NCBI GenBank assembly: GCA_902728285.1
Contig: CACVBU010001151.1
Location: 466,923 to 530,922, forward strand
Length of the DNA stretch: 64,000 nucleotides
Source: Clytia hemisphaerica
Taxonomy: Eukaryota > Cnidaria > Hydrozoa > Leptothecata > Clytiidae
Direction of reading: 5' to 3'
Position numbers and translations under genes: made by a program
Notes under the pieces: generated by a model
Databases searched by the model: none
What the model saw: only the letters and a program-made list of their open reading frames with translations
What the model was told of the DNA's origin: nothing
Shown: positions 1 to 13,249 of the stretch, piece after piece
How positions within the stretch are numbered: position 1 is the first letter of the stretch
How the letters are laid out: each line of letters opens with the position of its first letter

Positions 1-894
1 TTTACCCCCGTCTTTTAAAAAAATGTTGCCTAGCAACAAGTAAAATGCCTAAATTGAAAAAGTCTAAAATTCAAATTTTTTATTTTCACTTAGGCTTGCT
101 TCATGCCAAATTTTCAGGTCAGGTCTCTACGATGTCGGAAACAACCGTATTATAAATACCCCTCCAAGCTTTTTCAAGCAAAATTGCCTGGTCAATCGTT
201 GATTTTTACCATATATGGGCAAAACGAAAATCTAAATTTTTCGAGTTTCAGAAGGGTCTCGATAACAAGTGACCCCCCCATTTTCGAGCACTACTCATTG
301 AGAGCTATCGAATGGTCGTACTACCAAAGAGTTAACTGAATTTTCATTTTTTCGTTCTAAATTCGATGACGTCATCAGCTATCACGTGACAATTCTTTTT
401 TCAAAAATATTTTTTGAAATTTATTTTGGAAATTCATATAAAGGTTGATGGTTGATGAACAAAAAAGTGTATAATAATCAACAAAGTGGTCGAAAATGCC
501 GCAAGTTGTATTAGGTTGCTGAGCGAGTGGGAGAAAAAGGCCATTTTTTGCCGCCGTGCCGAGGCACTGAGACGAAGGTGCTTTTTCATAGGTGGATTCC
601 ATATCCACTTAGGTAACTAGCTAAAATCCTGAAATAGGAGGGTTAAATTACCTCATTACCACGCAAATTCATGAAATGACGGTTTTGGAAAAATTTGTCA
701 TGATAAACCCATCTACTCTGTCGCGGAACAAACCTAAAAGAAATGCGAAGCAGGTAAGGGTCATCATCAAAATCTCCGACATCGTGACGTTTAGTAGTGG
801 CGTTGTGGTATATCAAAAAAACTCAAAAATCATTTTAGTTTCAGTGGGTATTAAAATGGGGATATACAAGAGGAAAAACCGCGAAATATTTAGA
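1..894. other. Left flank, no gene; degenerate repeat
   Basis: No convincing coding region is seen. The short open frames (for example at 103-339) lack any family motif. Part of the segment (about 255-310) shares wording with 4060-4330 and 27745-28060: a GTGACCCC..ATTTTC stretch followed by CTACTCATTGAGAG, and a nearby GATGACGTCATC. It is therefore probably a diverged member of a dispersed repeat family. Confidence 0.5.
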
Positions 895-1366
895 ACGCGT
901 TTGGTGCCAAAGTTAGCGTGTTTTGTCATTTTTGAAATCTTTTTGAAAAAAATAAACGAATTTCCCTTTTTGAAGTGATGCTAATTTCTTCCGTCAGTCA
1001 AATTTCAACAATGTTTACTTTAAAAAATCATTTGATGTTTTACCCAGTCCAATCCCATGGATTGTCAGCATGATGTGTGATATAGAGATGAGAAGCACCA
1101 GCCACAGCTGCTGGAATTGGAAAATCAAATCCTTCTGTTTCAGATCGATTGGCGTGCTTGACTATCTCATCTTCGATTGCACGATACCTGCAAAGTTCAG
1201 GGTTCGAGTTTAATGCTCAAAGGCTTAGAGCTTTGATTTTTCCAAAGACAAGAAAAAGTTAAGGCATAAGAATTTGCATTGTTTTAACACGGAAATCTGG
1301 CGATTGATTATATTTTCATTACAGCATTTGTGTGAAATTTACGCTTTTTTGACTGGGATTCTTCTC

Positions 1367-1689
1367 TAGGGGGTACCTAGGCAAAAAAGGGTACGGGTAT
1401 GTGCCGCACTTTAAAGGTCCCTTTTTTCGATCACATAATTCAATTCCAGTTCCTTAAGGGTTGTAAAAACAGCTAAGATTCCATATCGTGACTCTCAAAA
1501 GCCTAAATCTCTACAAAATAGTTCCAATAGTAAAAAGAAAATTGAAAAAATAGTCACAAAATTTACAGAAATTCGGGGTTTTTTTCCGTTTAAGTTTCTA
1601 AGGGTCCGGTTTGGTCCCTATAAGGGCCCGACTGCCAAAAGTCAGGTGGCACATACCCGTTATCCCGCAAACCTAATACCTCCCCGGGT
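1367..1689. mobile_element. MITE-like element with GGTACGGGTATGTGCC ends
   Basis: The left end reads TCTAGGGGGTACCTAGG and then GGGTACGGGTATGTGCC. The right end, read on the other strand, is CCCGGGGAGGTATTAGG and then AACGGGTATGTGCC. These form terminal inverted repeats of about 45 bp around an AT-rich core of about 230 bp. There is no coding capacity. The same element is present in the duplicate block at about 6990-7308. Confidence 0.6.
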
Positions 1690-3890
1690 CTCTAGCCTAC
1701 GGCTTGAAACTCGTCAGAGGTTGTTGAAAACAAAAACATCACCTTATCCTAGAGTAGAAATTATGATTTCTTGAACAATGACTAGAGTAGCTTAAAAGCA
1801 ATTTACTGTACATACCCCTGAAGCCACGATCGTTCTTTGTTCATAGGGGCGCCATATTTGTCATAATACGCAGCATGCATTTGAACACCGTCCCCTTTTT
1901 GATCATAACCTATCAAAAAGAATAATAATTTTGGGTACAATTCAAAACTTTATATAAAACAAGCTTCAGAAAGAAATCGTGAAAACAGTACTGGCCAGTC
2001 TCAAAATAATTACTTACTACCTTTTAAATTAAGACTCTTTTTGTTGTAATTTCCATAAAAATGTATAAGGAATGTTCTGAATATTAAAGTGCACTTTGCT
2101 GTTCTTTTTAGGATTTTAACCCAGTCCAAGACTTCAAAGCTAGAAATTTAGAAAGATGGGTTCAAAGAACGCGTTAACCACTCCTTTTTAGATGAGTCTC
2201 CCCCTTTCTACAAGAAATTATCTTACCCTTCCCCCCACTTTTTGTGAATTTCAGGAGATCTCGGTGGGAACTTTGAGAGTGGCTTCTGTATATGACTTAT
2301 GTCTACAGAAGCTTTACCTAGAGTCAGCAACTTTGAATTTTGTACATCACATTCATTTTAAAAGAACCTGTTATTTTTGTCTTTCGTGTTCTTATTTTGT
2401 TGGCACTTTGAGACTGATATTGTTCTTATTTTTAGGGAAAAATTTGGGGTATTTCAGGCTTTATACCTAATTTTTACTACTTTGACCTCTGTTTTATTGA
2501 GTGATTCCAGGCTCAATGCTTGTTCTTATTGTTTGAAAAATCTGATTTTTTTATTTTTTTATTTATTCTTTATTTAAAGTTGGGTACACTAATAGAATTA
2601 CTTAAGTACACAAGTAAGTCTAATCAAATCTATGATAATTTCTAAGATAAAAAGAGTAAAACTCATAATAAAAATCTGACTGTTTGAGCCTCATTGTTCT
2701 TATAAAAAAGTGCATTTGATCTTACCTCTCATGTGAACATGTATGAAGAGGTTGACTTCTTCACGAAAAGCGTTTTTGACTGGTCGCCTCAACTGATCCA
2801 GTTCCACATCTAGACCTTGCATTGTTGCTTCTAAACCTCTAAAACAATATCAAAAAAGTTGGCGAAACTTGATAACATCTTGTGTCACAGAATAAGCGAC
2901 CCTTTGGGACCCGCTCACACTTGGAAAGGCTAAAACCTTTCTTAAATGAAAAGCTGCATTACAATCTTACTCCATTCAGATAACTTTATATCCCTGTGGG
3001 AGTTTCAGTGGCAATTTTAACCCTAATACAGGGTATTAAGTATAACCATTAATGGCTATAAGACACGGGATGTCTCCCAGTCATTTCCCCACTCGCTAAA
3101 GTGCAATCACCGAAACAAAGGTATACAATACCCGACAAAATTATATGTCTACTTGTCAGTAACACTACAGAAACTTTAGGCGTGCAAACTTTCGCGAGCA
3201 GAAACTTTCGCAAATCGTTGTCCGGGAGTAGGTCAACTATGACAGTCGTAGAGGCACGCGCAAACATATATCATCATGTAGCACTATATCTGAAATTTCC
3301 GAATTTACTTGTTTGCTGTCCGAAATTTTCTTGTAGGTGTCTATTTTACGGACTAGAATGCTTAAATAGCGATATTTTTGACGTCAATAGTGTTTACTAA
3401 ATTATATCTAACTTCTAAACGGTTTGTTTCTGCCATTTCTTAGAAAAATCACACGGAATCGGTCTATTTCACTGTATAACTTATTAAAAAGCATACCACC
3501 GTCTATCCAGAGTTATTTATTCCAGTCTCATAAAGTAGATGCTTATTTTCTGCCATACTTGGTTTACTTTGTAAGAACTAATTTTAAAAAGGAATATACA
3601 CGTCTATATCAACAGTTATTGAAAAGGTAAACTGGTTATCTTGTACTAGATGTACAAAATCTCATCCGACACGCTAAAGCTCTAAAGACCTGGAAAATTT
3701 TCAACAACTGAAAGGTTTAGAGATTACGGAATTTCGCAAGACCCTGTCAAGGATTTTTTAGTGGGAGACTTGGTAAGAAAGCCCTCGTTTTCAGGGTTTG
3801 ACTAGTCCAACCGAAATATTCTTAAGTTTACACGCAAGGGCAATTGAACACGACTTGGGGGTACGGTACATCAAAGACCGACTATCAATT

Positions 3891-4557
3891 ATAGACCAGC
3901 GTCCGAGATTCAAGAAAGGCCTTAAAGATGGTTTTCGTAGGGCACCCTTTAAATCAGGGCAACATTTTAATCCGATCTTGAGATATTTCCTTTTTAAGGT
4001 GGGTAAATATGCTGAAAAACAAAAACTGCTGACTCAGCAAAAAAAACGATAATTTCATTATATTTAAACCAAAATATCTTGAGATCTAGACATCGAAAGT
4101 TAACAAACCATACCATTTTCGGATACTAAAAATTCAGGGCTATCCACCTGTGGGAATAATTTTTTCTGAAAATGCTCCAAGAAAAATGTTGACGTCATCG
4201 GAAAACGTTAAAAGCATCAATTTTTCCGCCTTAAAAATGCCATTTCTCGGCACCAGGTGGTCGGAACTTAACAAATAACCCCATTTTCTTTATCTACTTT
4301 TCACGCTGAATCCGTTGGTAGCCTCAGATATTTGATTTTCACACTTCGAAAAAACCGTTAGTAAAGGGGGGGGGGACCCTTGATAAGTTCTATCGATTAT
4401 CTAAAAATTGATTCACTCAAAAACTGCAGGAGATTCGAAGGGCAAATTTTTTTTGTCAATTCTACACCTTATTAGGTGCATAATATAAAAAATTTGCCCT
4501 GATCTAAGGGGTGCCCTACGGAGTGACACAATTCACTACCTCGGACGCTGGTCTTTT
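3891..4557. repeat. Foldback element (ATAGACCAGCGTCCGAG ends)
   Basis: ATAGACCAGCGTCCGAG at 3891 is answered by CTCGGACGCTGGTC near 4540. Inside these, GGGCACCC..AAATCAGGGCAA is answered by TTGCCCTGATCTAAGGGG. The result is a hairpin-type element of about 670 bp. The 84-residue open frame beginning upstream at 3798 runs into the left arm and is disrupted near its end in the other copy, so it is not treated as a gene. The duplicate is at about 9514-10180. Confidence 0.55.
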
Positions 4558-4979
4558 ATCTCCGATGGGAAAATGGCTCCCTCCTTTGAGCTTTAGCCTG
4601 GGCGGCCGCCAATCTACCATTGGAATATCAAATAAGTAAACTCGGCAATAAACAAAAAATAAACGGACATACAAAAGAAATACTTTCCAATATATATTCG
4701 TGAGGCCACAGTGACTTTCAATCTCACACGCTAGATATCATTTAGCAACCATTCCACCATGCAACCTCTTACTCATTTAACAAAAAACTTTCCAGTACAC
4801 ATCTCTTTATCAAAAATGATTACTCATTCAGAGATTGTTTTGAAAAACAAAAAATATTTCAACGCATAAAACAAAAGCACAATGCACAAAGCCTGCTAAA
4901 AAAATTCTTAAAATCATCCCGCCTTGTTGATTTGCTATATATTTTGATAAATGAATTGTAATTTATGCTGAGGCCCGGA

Positions 4980-5730
4980 AAACCCGAGTTACAAAAACTC
5001 GAGTTACAATAACCCGAGCTACAAAAACGAGTTATGACGAATGTAAATTCATAAGTCTCGAATTATGACGTCATACGCCATAAACATACACCATTTCTTT
5101 CGAGAAGAATCAATAGATCCGATTAGAATAGAGACTTATTTTAAAGCGGAAATGATAGAAACAGCATCAAAAGATCTAATTTACAATCAATAATTATAAT
5201 AGACCAGAAGAGCAGGAAAATTGAACAATCAGAAAAAATATTTTAAACAATCATTCTAGACATTTATTTAAACGATTACAATTCATTATAATTAAAACAT
5301 ACACCATTTCTTTCGAGAAGAATCAATAGATCCGATATTAGAATAGAAACTTATTTTAAAGGGGAAATGATAGAAACAGCATCAAAAGATCTAATTTACA
5401 AAACAATAATTATAATACACCAGAAGAGCAGGAAAATTGAATTTTAAACAATCATTCTAATAAAACAATTATTCTATTTTATTTTAATAGCTTTAAAGCA
5501 GTCCCTCCGGAAGATTTAAACTTTTTTACAGTTTCACAACGTGATATGATAAGATGCGAGTTACGAGTTGCATTTATAACCACGAGTTACGAGTTACTTT
5601 TCACGAGTTACGAGTTACGAGTTGCATTTTAACAAAATAAAATCGCGAGTTGCGAGTTACGAGTTGCATTTTAACACACAAAATTCGTGAGTTGCAAATT
5701 AAAAGTGCGAGTTGCAAATCGAAAAGTCAG
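4980..5730. repeat. CGAGTTAC-word array with internal 211-bp duplication
   Basis: The word CGAGTTAC (and CGAGTTGC) recurs irregularly at about 4985-5040 and 5555-5720. Between these clusters a unit of about 211 bp occurs twice in tandem, starting near 5083 and 5295 at AACATACACCATTTC, with small differences. The copy at about 10600-11360 carries extra CGAGTTAC words (near 11175), so word number varies between the two copies of the block. Confidence 0.65.
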
Positions 5731-5845
5731 TAAGGGTTAAAAACATTTCTATTGATAAAAGAAAATATATATCTTAAATTATTAAATGATTATTACTGCT
5801 CACTATTATACATAAAAAAGAGCAAATATTTGGTGGAGAAAGAAA

Positions 5846-6518
5846 NNNNNNNNNNNNNNNNNNNNNNNNNNNNNNNNNNNNNNNNNNNNNNNNNNNNNNN
5901 NNNNNNNNNNNNNNNNNNNNNNNNNNNNNNNNNNNNNNNNNNNNNNNNNNNNNNNNNNNNNNNNNNNNNNNNNNNNNNNNNNNNNNNNNNNNNNNNNNNN
6001 NNNNNNNNNNNNNNNNNNNNNNNNNNNNNNNNNNNNNNNNNNNNNNNNNNNNNNNNNNNNNNNNNNNNNNNNNNNNNNNNNNNNNNNNNNNNNNNNNNNN
6101 NNNNNNNNNNNNNNNNNNNNNNNNNNNNNNNNNNNNNNNNNNNNNNNNNNNNNNNNNNNNNNNNNNNNNNNNNNNNNNNNNNNNNNNNNNNNNNNNNNNN
6201 NNNNNNNNNNNNNNNNNNNNNNNNNNNNNNNNNNNNNNNNNNNNNNNNNNNNNNNNNNNNNNNNNNNNNNNNNNNNNNNNNNNNNNNNNNNNNNNNNNNN
6301 NNNNNNNNNNNNNNNNNNNNNNNNNNNNNNNNNNNNNNNNNNNNNNNNNNNNNNNNNNNNNNNNNNNNNNNNNNNNNNNNNNNNNNNNNNNNNNNNNNNN
6401 NNNNNNNNNNNNNNNNNNNNNNNNNNNNNNNNNNNNNNNNNNNNNNNNNNNNNNNNNNNNNNNNNNNNNNNNNNNNNNNNNNNNNNNNNNNNNNNNNNNN
6501 NNNNNNNNNNNNNNNNNN
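5846..6518. other. Assembly gap (673 N)
   Basis: An unbroken run of N separates the two copies of the duplicated block. Open frames that appear to cross it are artefacts. The sequence right of the gap begins in the middle of the block, at the position equivalent to 895. Confidence 0.99.
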
Positions 6519-9500
6519 ACGCGTTTGGTGCCAAAGTTAGCGTGTTTTGTCATTTTTGAAATCTTTTTGAAAAAATAAACAATTTGACTTCCCTTTGAAG
6601 TGATGCTAATTTCTTCCGTCAGTCAATTTCAAATGTGTAACTTTAAAAAATCATTTGATGTTTCCAGTCCAATCCCATGGATGGTCAGCATGATGTGTGA
6701 TATAGAGATGAGAAGCACCAGCCCACAGTGCTGGAATTGGAAAATCAAATCCCTCTGTTTTTCAGATCGATTGGCGGCTTGACTATCTCATCTTCGATTG
6801 CACGATACCTGCAAAAGTTCAGGGTTCGAGTTTAATAATGCTCAAGGCTAGAGCTTTGATTTTTCCAAAGACAAGAAAAGTTAAGGCATAAGAATTGCAT
6901 TGTTTTAACACGGAAATCTGGCGATTGATTATATTTTCATTACAGCATTTGGTGTGAAATTTACGCTTTTTTGACTGGGATTCTTCTCTAGGGGGTACCT
7001 AGGCAAAAAAGGTACGGGTATGTGCCGCACTTAAAGGTCCCTTTTTCGATCAATAATTCAATTCCAGTTCCTTAAGGGTTGTAAAAACAGCTAAGATTCC
7101 ATATCGTGACTCTCAAAGCCTAAATCTCTACAAAATAGTTCCAATAGTAAAAGAAAATTGAAAAATAGTCACAAAATTTACAGAAATTCGGGGTTTTTTT
7201 CCGTTTAAGTTTCTAAGGGTCCGGTTTGGTCCCTATAAAGGGCCGACTGCCAAAAGTCAGGTGGCACATACCCGTTATCCCGCAAACCTAAATACCTCCC
7301 TCCCCGGGTCTCTAGCCTACGGCTTGAACTCTCAGAGTTGTTGAAAACAAAAACATCACCTTATCCTAGAGTAGAAATTATGATTTCTTGAAATGACTAG
7401 AGTAGCTTAAAGCAATTTACTGTACATACCCCTGAAGCCACGATCGTTCTTTGTTCATAGGGGCGCATATTTGTCATAATACGCAGCATGCATTTGAAAC
7501 ACCGTCCCCTTTTTGATCATAACCTATCAAAAAGAATAATAATTTTGGGTACAATTCAAAACTTTATAAAAACAAGCTTCAGAAAGAAATCGTAAAACAG
7601 TACTGGCCAGTCTCAAATAATTACTATCTACCTTTTAAATTAGACTCTTTTGTTGTAATTTCCATAAAATGTATAAGGAATGTTCTGCTATTAAAGTGCA
7701 CTTTGCTGTTCTTTTTAGGATTTTAACCCAGTCCAAGACTTCAAAGCTAGAAATATTTAGAAGATGGGTCAAAGAACGCGTTAACCACTCCTTTTTGATG
7801 AGGTCTCCCCCTTTCTACAAGAAATTATCTACCCTTCCCCCCACTTTTTGTGAATTTCAGGGATCTCGGTGGGAACTTTGAGAGTGGCTTCTGTATATGA
7901 CTTATGTCTACAGAAGCTTACCTAGAGTCAGCAACTTTGAATTTTGTACATCACATTCATTTAAAAGAACCTGTTATTTTTGTCTTTATCGTGTTCTTAT
8001 TTTGTTGGCACTTTGAGACTGATATTGTTCTTATTTTTAGGGAAAAATTGGGGTATTTCAGGCTTTATACCTAATTTTACTACTTGACCTCTGTTTTATT
8101 GAGTGATTCCAGGCTCAATGCTTTGTTCTTATTGTTTGAAAATCGGATTTTTTTATATTTTTTATTTATTCTTTATTTAAAGTTGGGTACACTAATAGAA
8201 TTACTTAAGTACACAAGTAAGTCTAATCAAATCTATGATAATTTCTAAGATAAAAAGAGTAAAACTCATAATAAAAATCTGACTGTTTGAGCCTCATTGT
8301 TCTTATAAAAAAGGATTTGATCTTAACTCTCATGTGAACATGTATGAAGAGGTTGACTTCTTCACGAAAAGCGTTTTTGACTGGTCGCCTCAACTGATCC
8401 AGTTCCACATCTAGACCTTGCATTGTTGCTTCTAAACCTCTAAAACAATATCAAAAAAGTTGGCGAAACTTGATAACATCTTGTGTCACAGAAGCGACCC
8501 TTTGGGACCCGCTCACACTTGGAAAGGCTAAAACCTTTCTTAAATGAAAAGCTGCATTACAATCTTACTCCATTCAGATAACTTTATATCCCTGTGGGAG
8601 TTTCAGTGGCAATTTTAACCCCTAATACAGGGTATTAAGTATAACCATTAATGGCTATTGAGACACGGGATGTCTCCCAGTCATTTCCCCACTCGCTAAA
8701 GTGCAATCACCGAAACAAAGGTATACAATACCCGACAAAATTATATGTCTTCTTGTACACAAAACACCCATTTCAGTAACACTTTAGAAACTTTAGGCGT
8801 GTATCTTCCGCGAGCAGAAACTTTCGCAAATCGTTGTCCGGGAGCTGGGGTAGGTCAACTATGACAGTCGTAGAGGCACGCGCAAACATATATCATCATG
8901 TAGCACTATATCTGAAATTTCCGAATTTACTTGTTTGCTGTCCGAAATTTTCTTGTAGGTGTCTATTTTACGGACTAGAATGCTTAAATAGCGATATTTT
9001 TGACGTCAATAGTGTTTACTAAATTATATCTAACTTCTAAACGGTTTGTTTCTGCCATTTCTTAGAAAAATCACACGGAATCGGTCTATTTCACTGTATA
9101 ACTTATTAAAAAGCATACCACCGTCTATCCAGAGTTATTTATTCCAGTCTCATAAAGTAGATGCTTATTTTCTGCATACTTGGTTTTAACTTTGTAAAAC
9201 TAATTTTAAAAAGGAATATACACGTCTATATCAACAGTTATTGAAAAGGTAAACTGGTTATCTTGTACTAGATGTACAAAATCTCATCCGACACGCTAAA
9301 GCTCTAAAGACCTGGAAAATTTTCAACAACTGAAAGGTTTAGAGATTACGGAATTTCGCAAGACCCTGTCAAGGATTTTTTAGTGGGAGACTTGGTAAGA
9401 AAGCCCTCGTTTTCAGGGTTTGACTAGTCCAACCGAAATATTCTTAAGTTTACACGCAAGGGCAATTGAACACGACTTGGGGGTACGGTACATCAAAGAC

Positions 9501-11478
9501 CGACTATCAATTATAGACCAGCGTCCGAGATTCAAGAAAGGCCTTAAAGATGGTTTTCGTAGGGCACCCTTTAAATCAGGGCAACATTTTAATCCGATCT
9601 TGAGATATTTCCTTTTTAAGGTGGGTAAATATGCTGAAAAACAAAACTGCTGACTCAGCAAAAAAAACCGATAATTATTTAAACCAAAATATCTTGAGAT
9701 CTAGACATCGAAAGTTAACAAACCATACCATTTTCGGATACTAAAAATTCAGGGCTATCCACCTGTGGGAATAATTTTTTCTGAAAATGCTCCAAAAAAA
9801 ATGTTGACGTCATCGGAAAACGTTAAAAACATCGATTTTTCCGCCTTAAAAATGCAATTTCTCGGCACCAGGTGGTCGAAACTTAACAAATAACCCCATT
9901 TTCTTTATCTTCTTTTCACGCTGAATCCGTTGGTAGCCTCAGATATTTGATTTTCACACTTCGAAAAAACCGTTAGTAAAGGGGGGACGGGACCCTTGAT
10001 AAGTTCTATCGATTATCTAAAAATTGATTCACTCAAAAACTGCAGGAGATTCGAAGGGCAAATTTTTTTTGTCAATTCTACACCTTATTAGGTGCATAAT
10101 ATAAAAAATTTGCCCTGATCTAAGGGGTGCCCTACGAAGTGACACAATTCACTACCTCGGACGCTGGTCTATTATCTCCGATGGGAAAATGGCTCCCTCC
10201 TTTGAGCTTTAGCCTGGGCGGCCGCCAATCTACCATTGGAATATCAAATAAGTAAACTCGGCAATAAACAAAAAATAAACGGACATACAAAAGAAATACT
10301 TCCAATATTATTCGTGAGCCACAGTGACTTTCAATCTCACACGCTAGATATCATTTAGCAACCATTCCACCACCATGCAACCTCTTACTACTCATTTAAC
10401 AAAAACTTTCCAAGTACACATCTCTTTATCAAAATGATTACTCATTCAGAGATTGTTTTGAAAAACAAAAATATTTCAAGAGCATAAAACAAAAGCACAA
10501 TGCACAAAGCCTGCTAAAAAAAATTCTTAAATCATGCCCGCCTTGTTGATTTGCTATATATTTTGATAAATGAATTGTAATTTTATGCTGAGCCCCGGAA
10601 AAACCCGAGTTACAAAACTCGAGTTACAATAACCCGAGCTACAAACGAGTTATGACGAATGTAAATTCATAAGTCGCGAATTATGAACGTCATACGCCAT
10701 AAACAACACCATTTCTTTTCGAGAAGAATCAATAGATCCGATTAGAATAGAGACTTATTTTAAAGCGGAAATGATAGAAACAGCATCAAAAGATCTAATT
10801 TACAATCAATAATTATAATAGACCAGAAGAGCAGGAAAATTGAACAATCAGAAAAAATATTTTAAACAATCATTCTAGACATTTATTTAAACGATTACAA
10901 TTCATTATAATTAAAACATACACCATTTCTTTCGAGAAGAATCAATAGATCCGATATTAGAATAGAAACTTATTTTAAAGGGGAAATGATAGAAACAGCA
11001 TCAAAAGATCTAATTTTACAAAACAATAATTATAATACAACACAAAGAGCAGAAAATTGAATTTTAAAATCATTCTAAAATAAAACAATTATTCTATTTT
11101 ATTTTAATAGCTTTAAAGCAGTCCCTCCGGAAGATTTAAACTTTTTTACATTTCACAACGTGATATGATAAGATGCGAGTTACGAGTTACGAGTTACGAG
11201 TTGCATTTATAACCACGAGTTACGAGTTACTTTTCACGAGTTACGAGTTACGAGTTGCATTTTAACAAAATAAAATCGCGAGTTGCGAGTTACGAGTTGC
11301 ATTTTAACACACAAAATTCGTGAGTTGCAAATTAAAAGTGCGAGTTGCAAATCGAAAAGTCAGTAAGGGTTAAAAACATTTCTATTGATAAAAGAAAATA
11401 TATATCTTAAATTATTAAATGATTATTACTGCTCACTATTATACATAAAAAAGAGCAAATATTTGGTGGAGAAAGAAA
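6519..11478. repeat. 4.96 kb duplicated block, copy B
   Basis: Second copy of 895-5845. Unlike copy A it runs on without a break into the sequence right of 11478, so its right junction is real contig sequence, while its left end is cut by the gap. The first 2.5 kb has many homopolymer shortenings relative to copy A; later parts are nearly identical. This pattern fits a draft-quality or allelic contig that was not merged. Confidence 0.9.
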
Positions 11479-11720
11479 AAAATGTACACAAAGTATGTAT
11501 TAATATTGCATGAGTGTAAAGAGAAAAGTGTTCCCATGCAGGGGTAAGAGGCGTTGTTACTAAAATAGGTAACACAGGGTAACAAGGGATTACAGGAGGT
11601 AAGAAGGTAACAGGCTGAGAATGGTGGCTCTGTGGGGTTGTTTCACCTACAGTAATTATAAGAGCACGTGCAAAACGTGTACACATTGTCGTAATATAAA
11701 AAAGAGAAATTCCCACAAAT

Positions 11721-11982
11721 GGGCTCTTCCAGAAAAAATCCGTTCAGGGGGGTGGAGGATATATTATTTTTTTCATGAATTACCCCTGGACATTTTGATT
11801 TTTAACCCCCTGGACACGGGTTATACCCCTGGACAAACATCAAATCAACCCCGTGGACACAAAAAATTACCCCTGGACATTGGAATTTACCCCCTGGACA
11901 TTGCAATTTTTTGGTATTTTTTCAATACCCCTGGACAATTCATCCTCCACCCCCCATGAACGGATTTTTTCTGGAAGAGCCC
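11721..11982. mobile_element. Inverted-repeat element, CCCCTGGACA word family
   Basis: Terminal inverted repeats of about 40 bp start GGGCTCTTCCAGAAAAAATC and close in a G-run followed by TGGAGGAT. Inside, the word CCCCTGGACA (or a one-base variant) occurs seven times at irregular 20-40 bp spacing. The element at 56168-56463 has related ends (GGGTTTTTCCAGAAATAGTC) and seven words of the form CCCCTGGATATC, so both belong to one family. It has no coding capacity. Confidence 0.75.
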
Positions 11983-12091
11983 AATTTTCTCTTTTTACAT
12001 TTCATTATCTTATTATCTCTATATTGAATTATTATGTTCCCTAAAAACTTTTTGTACATTTTGTTTGGATTTTTTCGAAGTAATTTTACAC

Positions 12092-12406
12092 TTGACCATA
12101 GTTACCAAGTTACAAAATTCCGAATGCGGGACAAGGTCGTGCGAGTGAAACGAAAATTAAGCTAGGCATTTCCAATGGGGTTTGGGCCCCCTTAGAAAGA
12201 TTTTCAACATTGAATTGATGGGAAATTTACAAAACATTTTTCCCCTTTTTTATCATTAATCAATTTTTTCCTCGTTATTGGCTGTGTTTCTTCATTTTTG
12301 TGATTTTTGTGTGACTTTGAGCGTAATTCTACTGAATATTTTGAAATGCAGGACAAACTGGGGATGCGGGCATGCGTACATGTCACTTGGTAACTATGCT
12401 TGACAA
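12092..12406. mobile_element. MITE with TTGACCATAGTTACCAAGT ends
   Basis: TTGACCATAGTTACCAAGT at 12092 is mirrored by ACTTGGTAACTATGCTTGAC at 12385. Further matching words (GGGACAAG, GATGCGGG) lie just inside. The element is about 315 bp, AT-rich inside and non-coding. I see no clear target duplication. Confidence 0.6.
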
Positions 12407-12409
12407 TTG

Positions 12410-13010
12410 GTCAACGTGAAACAGTAGTGTGTATTTTTGACTTTTACAAATAAAATTATGAAATTAAATGAATACTATAATAGCTATTGTATGCGAATAA
12501 GTCACGTCAGCAAAAAACATCTTAGGGTCGTGAGAAAATTACCTTGCAACCAACTGTGACCTTCAAAAGAGTTTCTTAATTATTATTTTCCTCGAGTTCA
12601 TAAAAGATCTAATCACCAATTATTCAATCAACGGAAGAATTTCGCATGCTAGCATTGCCTCGATAGTATTATTTTATAGTATATAGAGTATATTTTGAAA
12701 TTGCTTTGACACTGAAAAACTTTGCACCCAGCCGAGTAAAATCATATGATATTAGTCTAATAAAAACATACCACAGTCCAAAGCTCCAAAAAATTGTTTA
12801 AACAATAAATTTTCTCTAGAGGATGGTTGCAAACGATAGCCCTAACCCTATAGCATAAATATGGAATAATATCAGGGGTGGTCAAAGCAGATGTTTGTAA
12901 AAATGAGCTTGAATGCTAAGCAACCACGGCCCTGACCTAAAAATTGGAGTTGCTTATAAAAAAATGAGTAGTTTGAGTTCAATGCAAAATCTACGCAGAC
13001 TTGCTAATGC
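12410..13010. other. AT-rich interval, nothing recognised
   Basis: No open frame of useful length, RNA gene or clear repeat was found here by eye. The stretch is AT-rich intergenic sequence. Confidence 0.5.
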
Positions 13011-13017
13011 TTAAGCT

Positions 13018-13150
13018 AATGCTTAGACTATGTTATAGTCTAAGACGAATCACTATCTAAGAAAAAAGCCCAAAGCCGAAGAAAATTCGCAAACGGGTTT
13101 TTTTGCCGAAAAGAGTTAACAGTCGGTAGAGTTGCCAGTCTTAGACTATA
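13018..13150. mobile_element. Fragment of GTTATCGTC element family
   Basis: This segment contains TAGACTATGTTATAGTCTA, AATCACTATCTAAGAAAAAA and AGAGTTAACAGTCGGTAGAG. It matches, in reverse orientation, the right part of the element at 53115-53345, which carries TTAGACTATATCATAG and TCTTAGATAGTGATTCACC. It is probably one end of the same transposon family. It has no coding capacity. Confidence 0.5.
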
Positions 13151-13249
13151 CGATTTTGGTACAAAATACAAAAACAGCCCAAATCGTACGAATTCGAGTT
13201 TCCGTATGCGAGGCCAACTGTGTTCGGTATTCGAAAAAATCAAAACAAA

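Larger units (their letters stand above)
895..5845. repeat. 4.95 kb duplicated block, copy A
   Basis: This block matches 6519-11478 almost base for base. It begins at ACGCGTTTGGTGCC and ends at GGTGGAGAAAGAAA directly at the N gap. Differences are mainly one- or two-base length changes in homopolymers, plus a few local ones, such as about 16 extra bases in copy B near 8758. No host gene is recognised. It contains the MITE at 1367-1689, the hairpin at 3891-4557 and the CGAGTTAC-rich region at 4980-5730. The matching end points and the intervening gap suggest one locus assembled twice. Confidence 0.9.

Noticed and set aside
3798-4052. 84-codon plus-strand frame, repeated at 9420-9653
   Set aside because: It starts without an ATG, runs into an inverted repeat arm, and its end is disrupted in the other copy of the block.
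5752-6553. Open frames of about 240-262 codons across 5752-6553
   Set aside because: They consist almost wholly of the N gap and have no information content.
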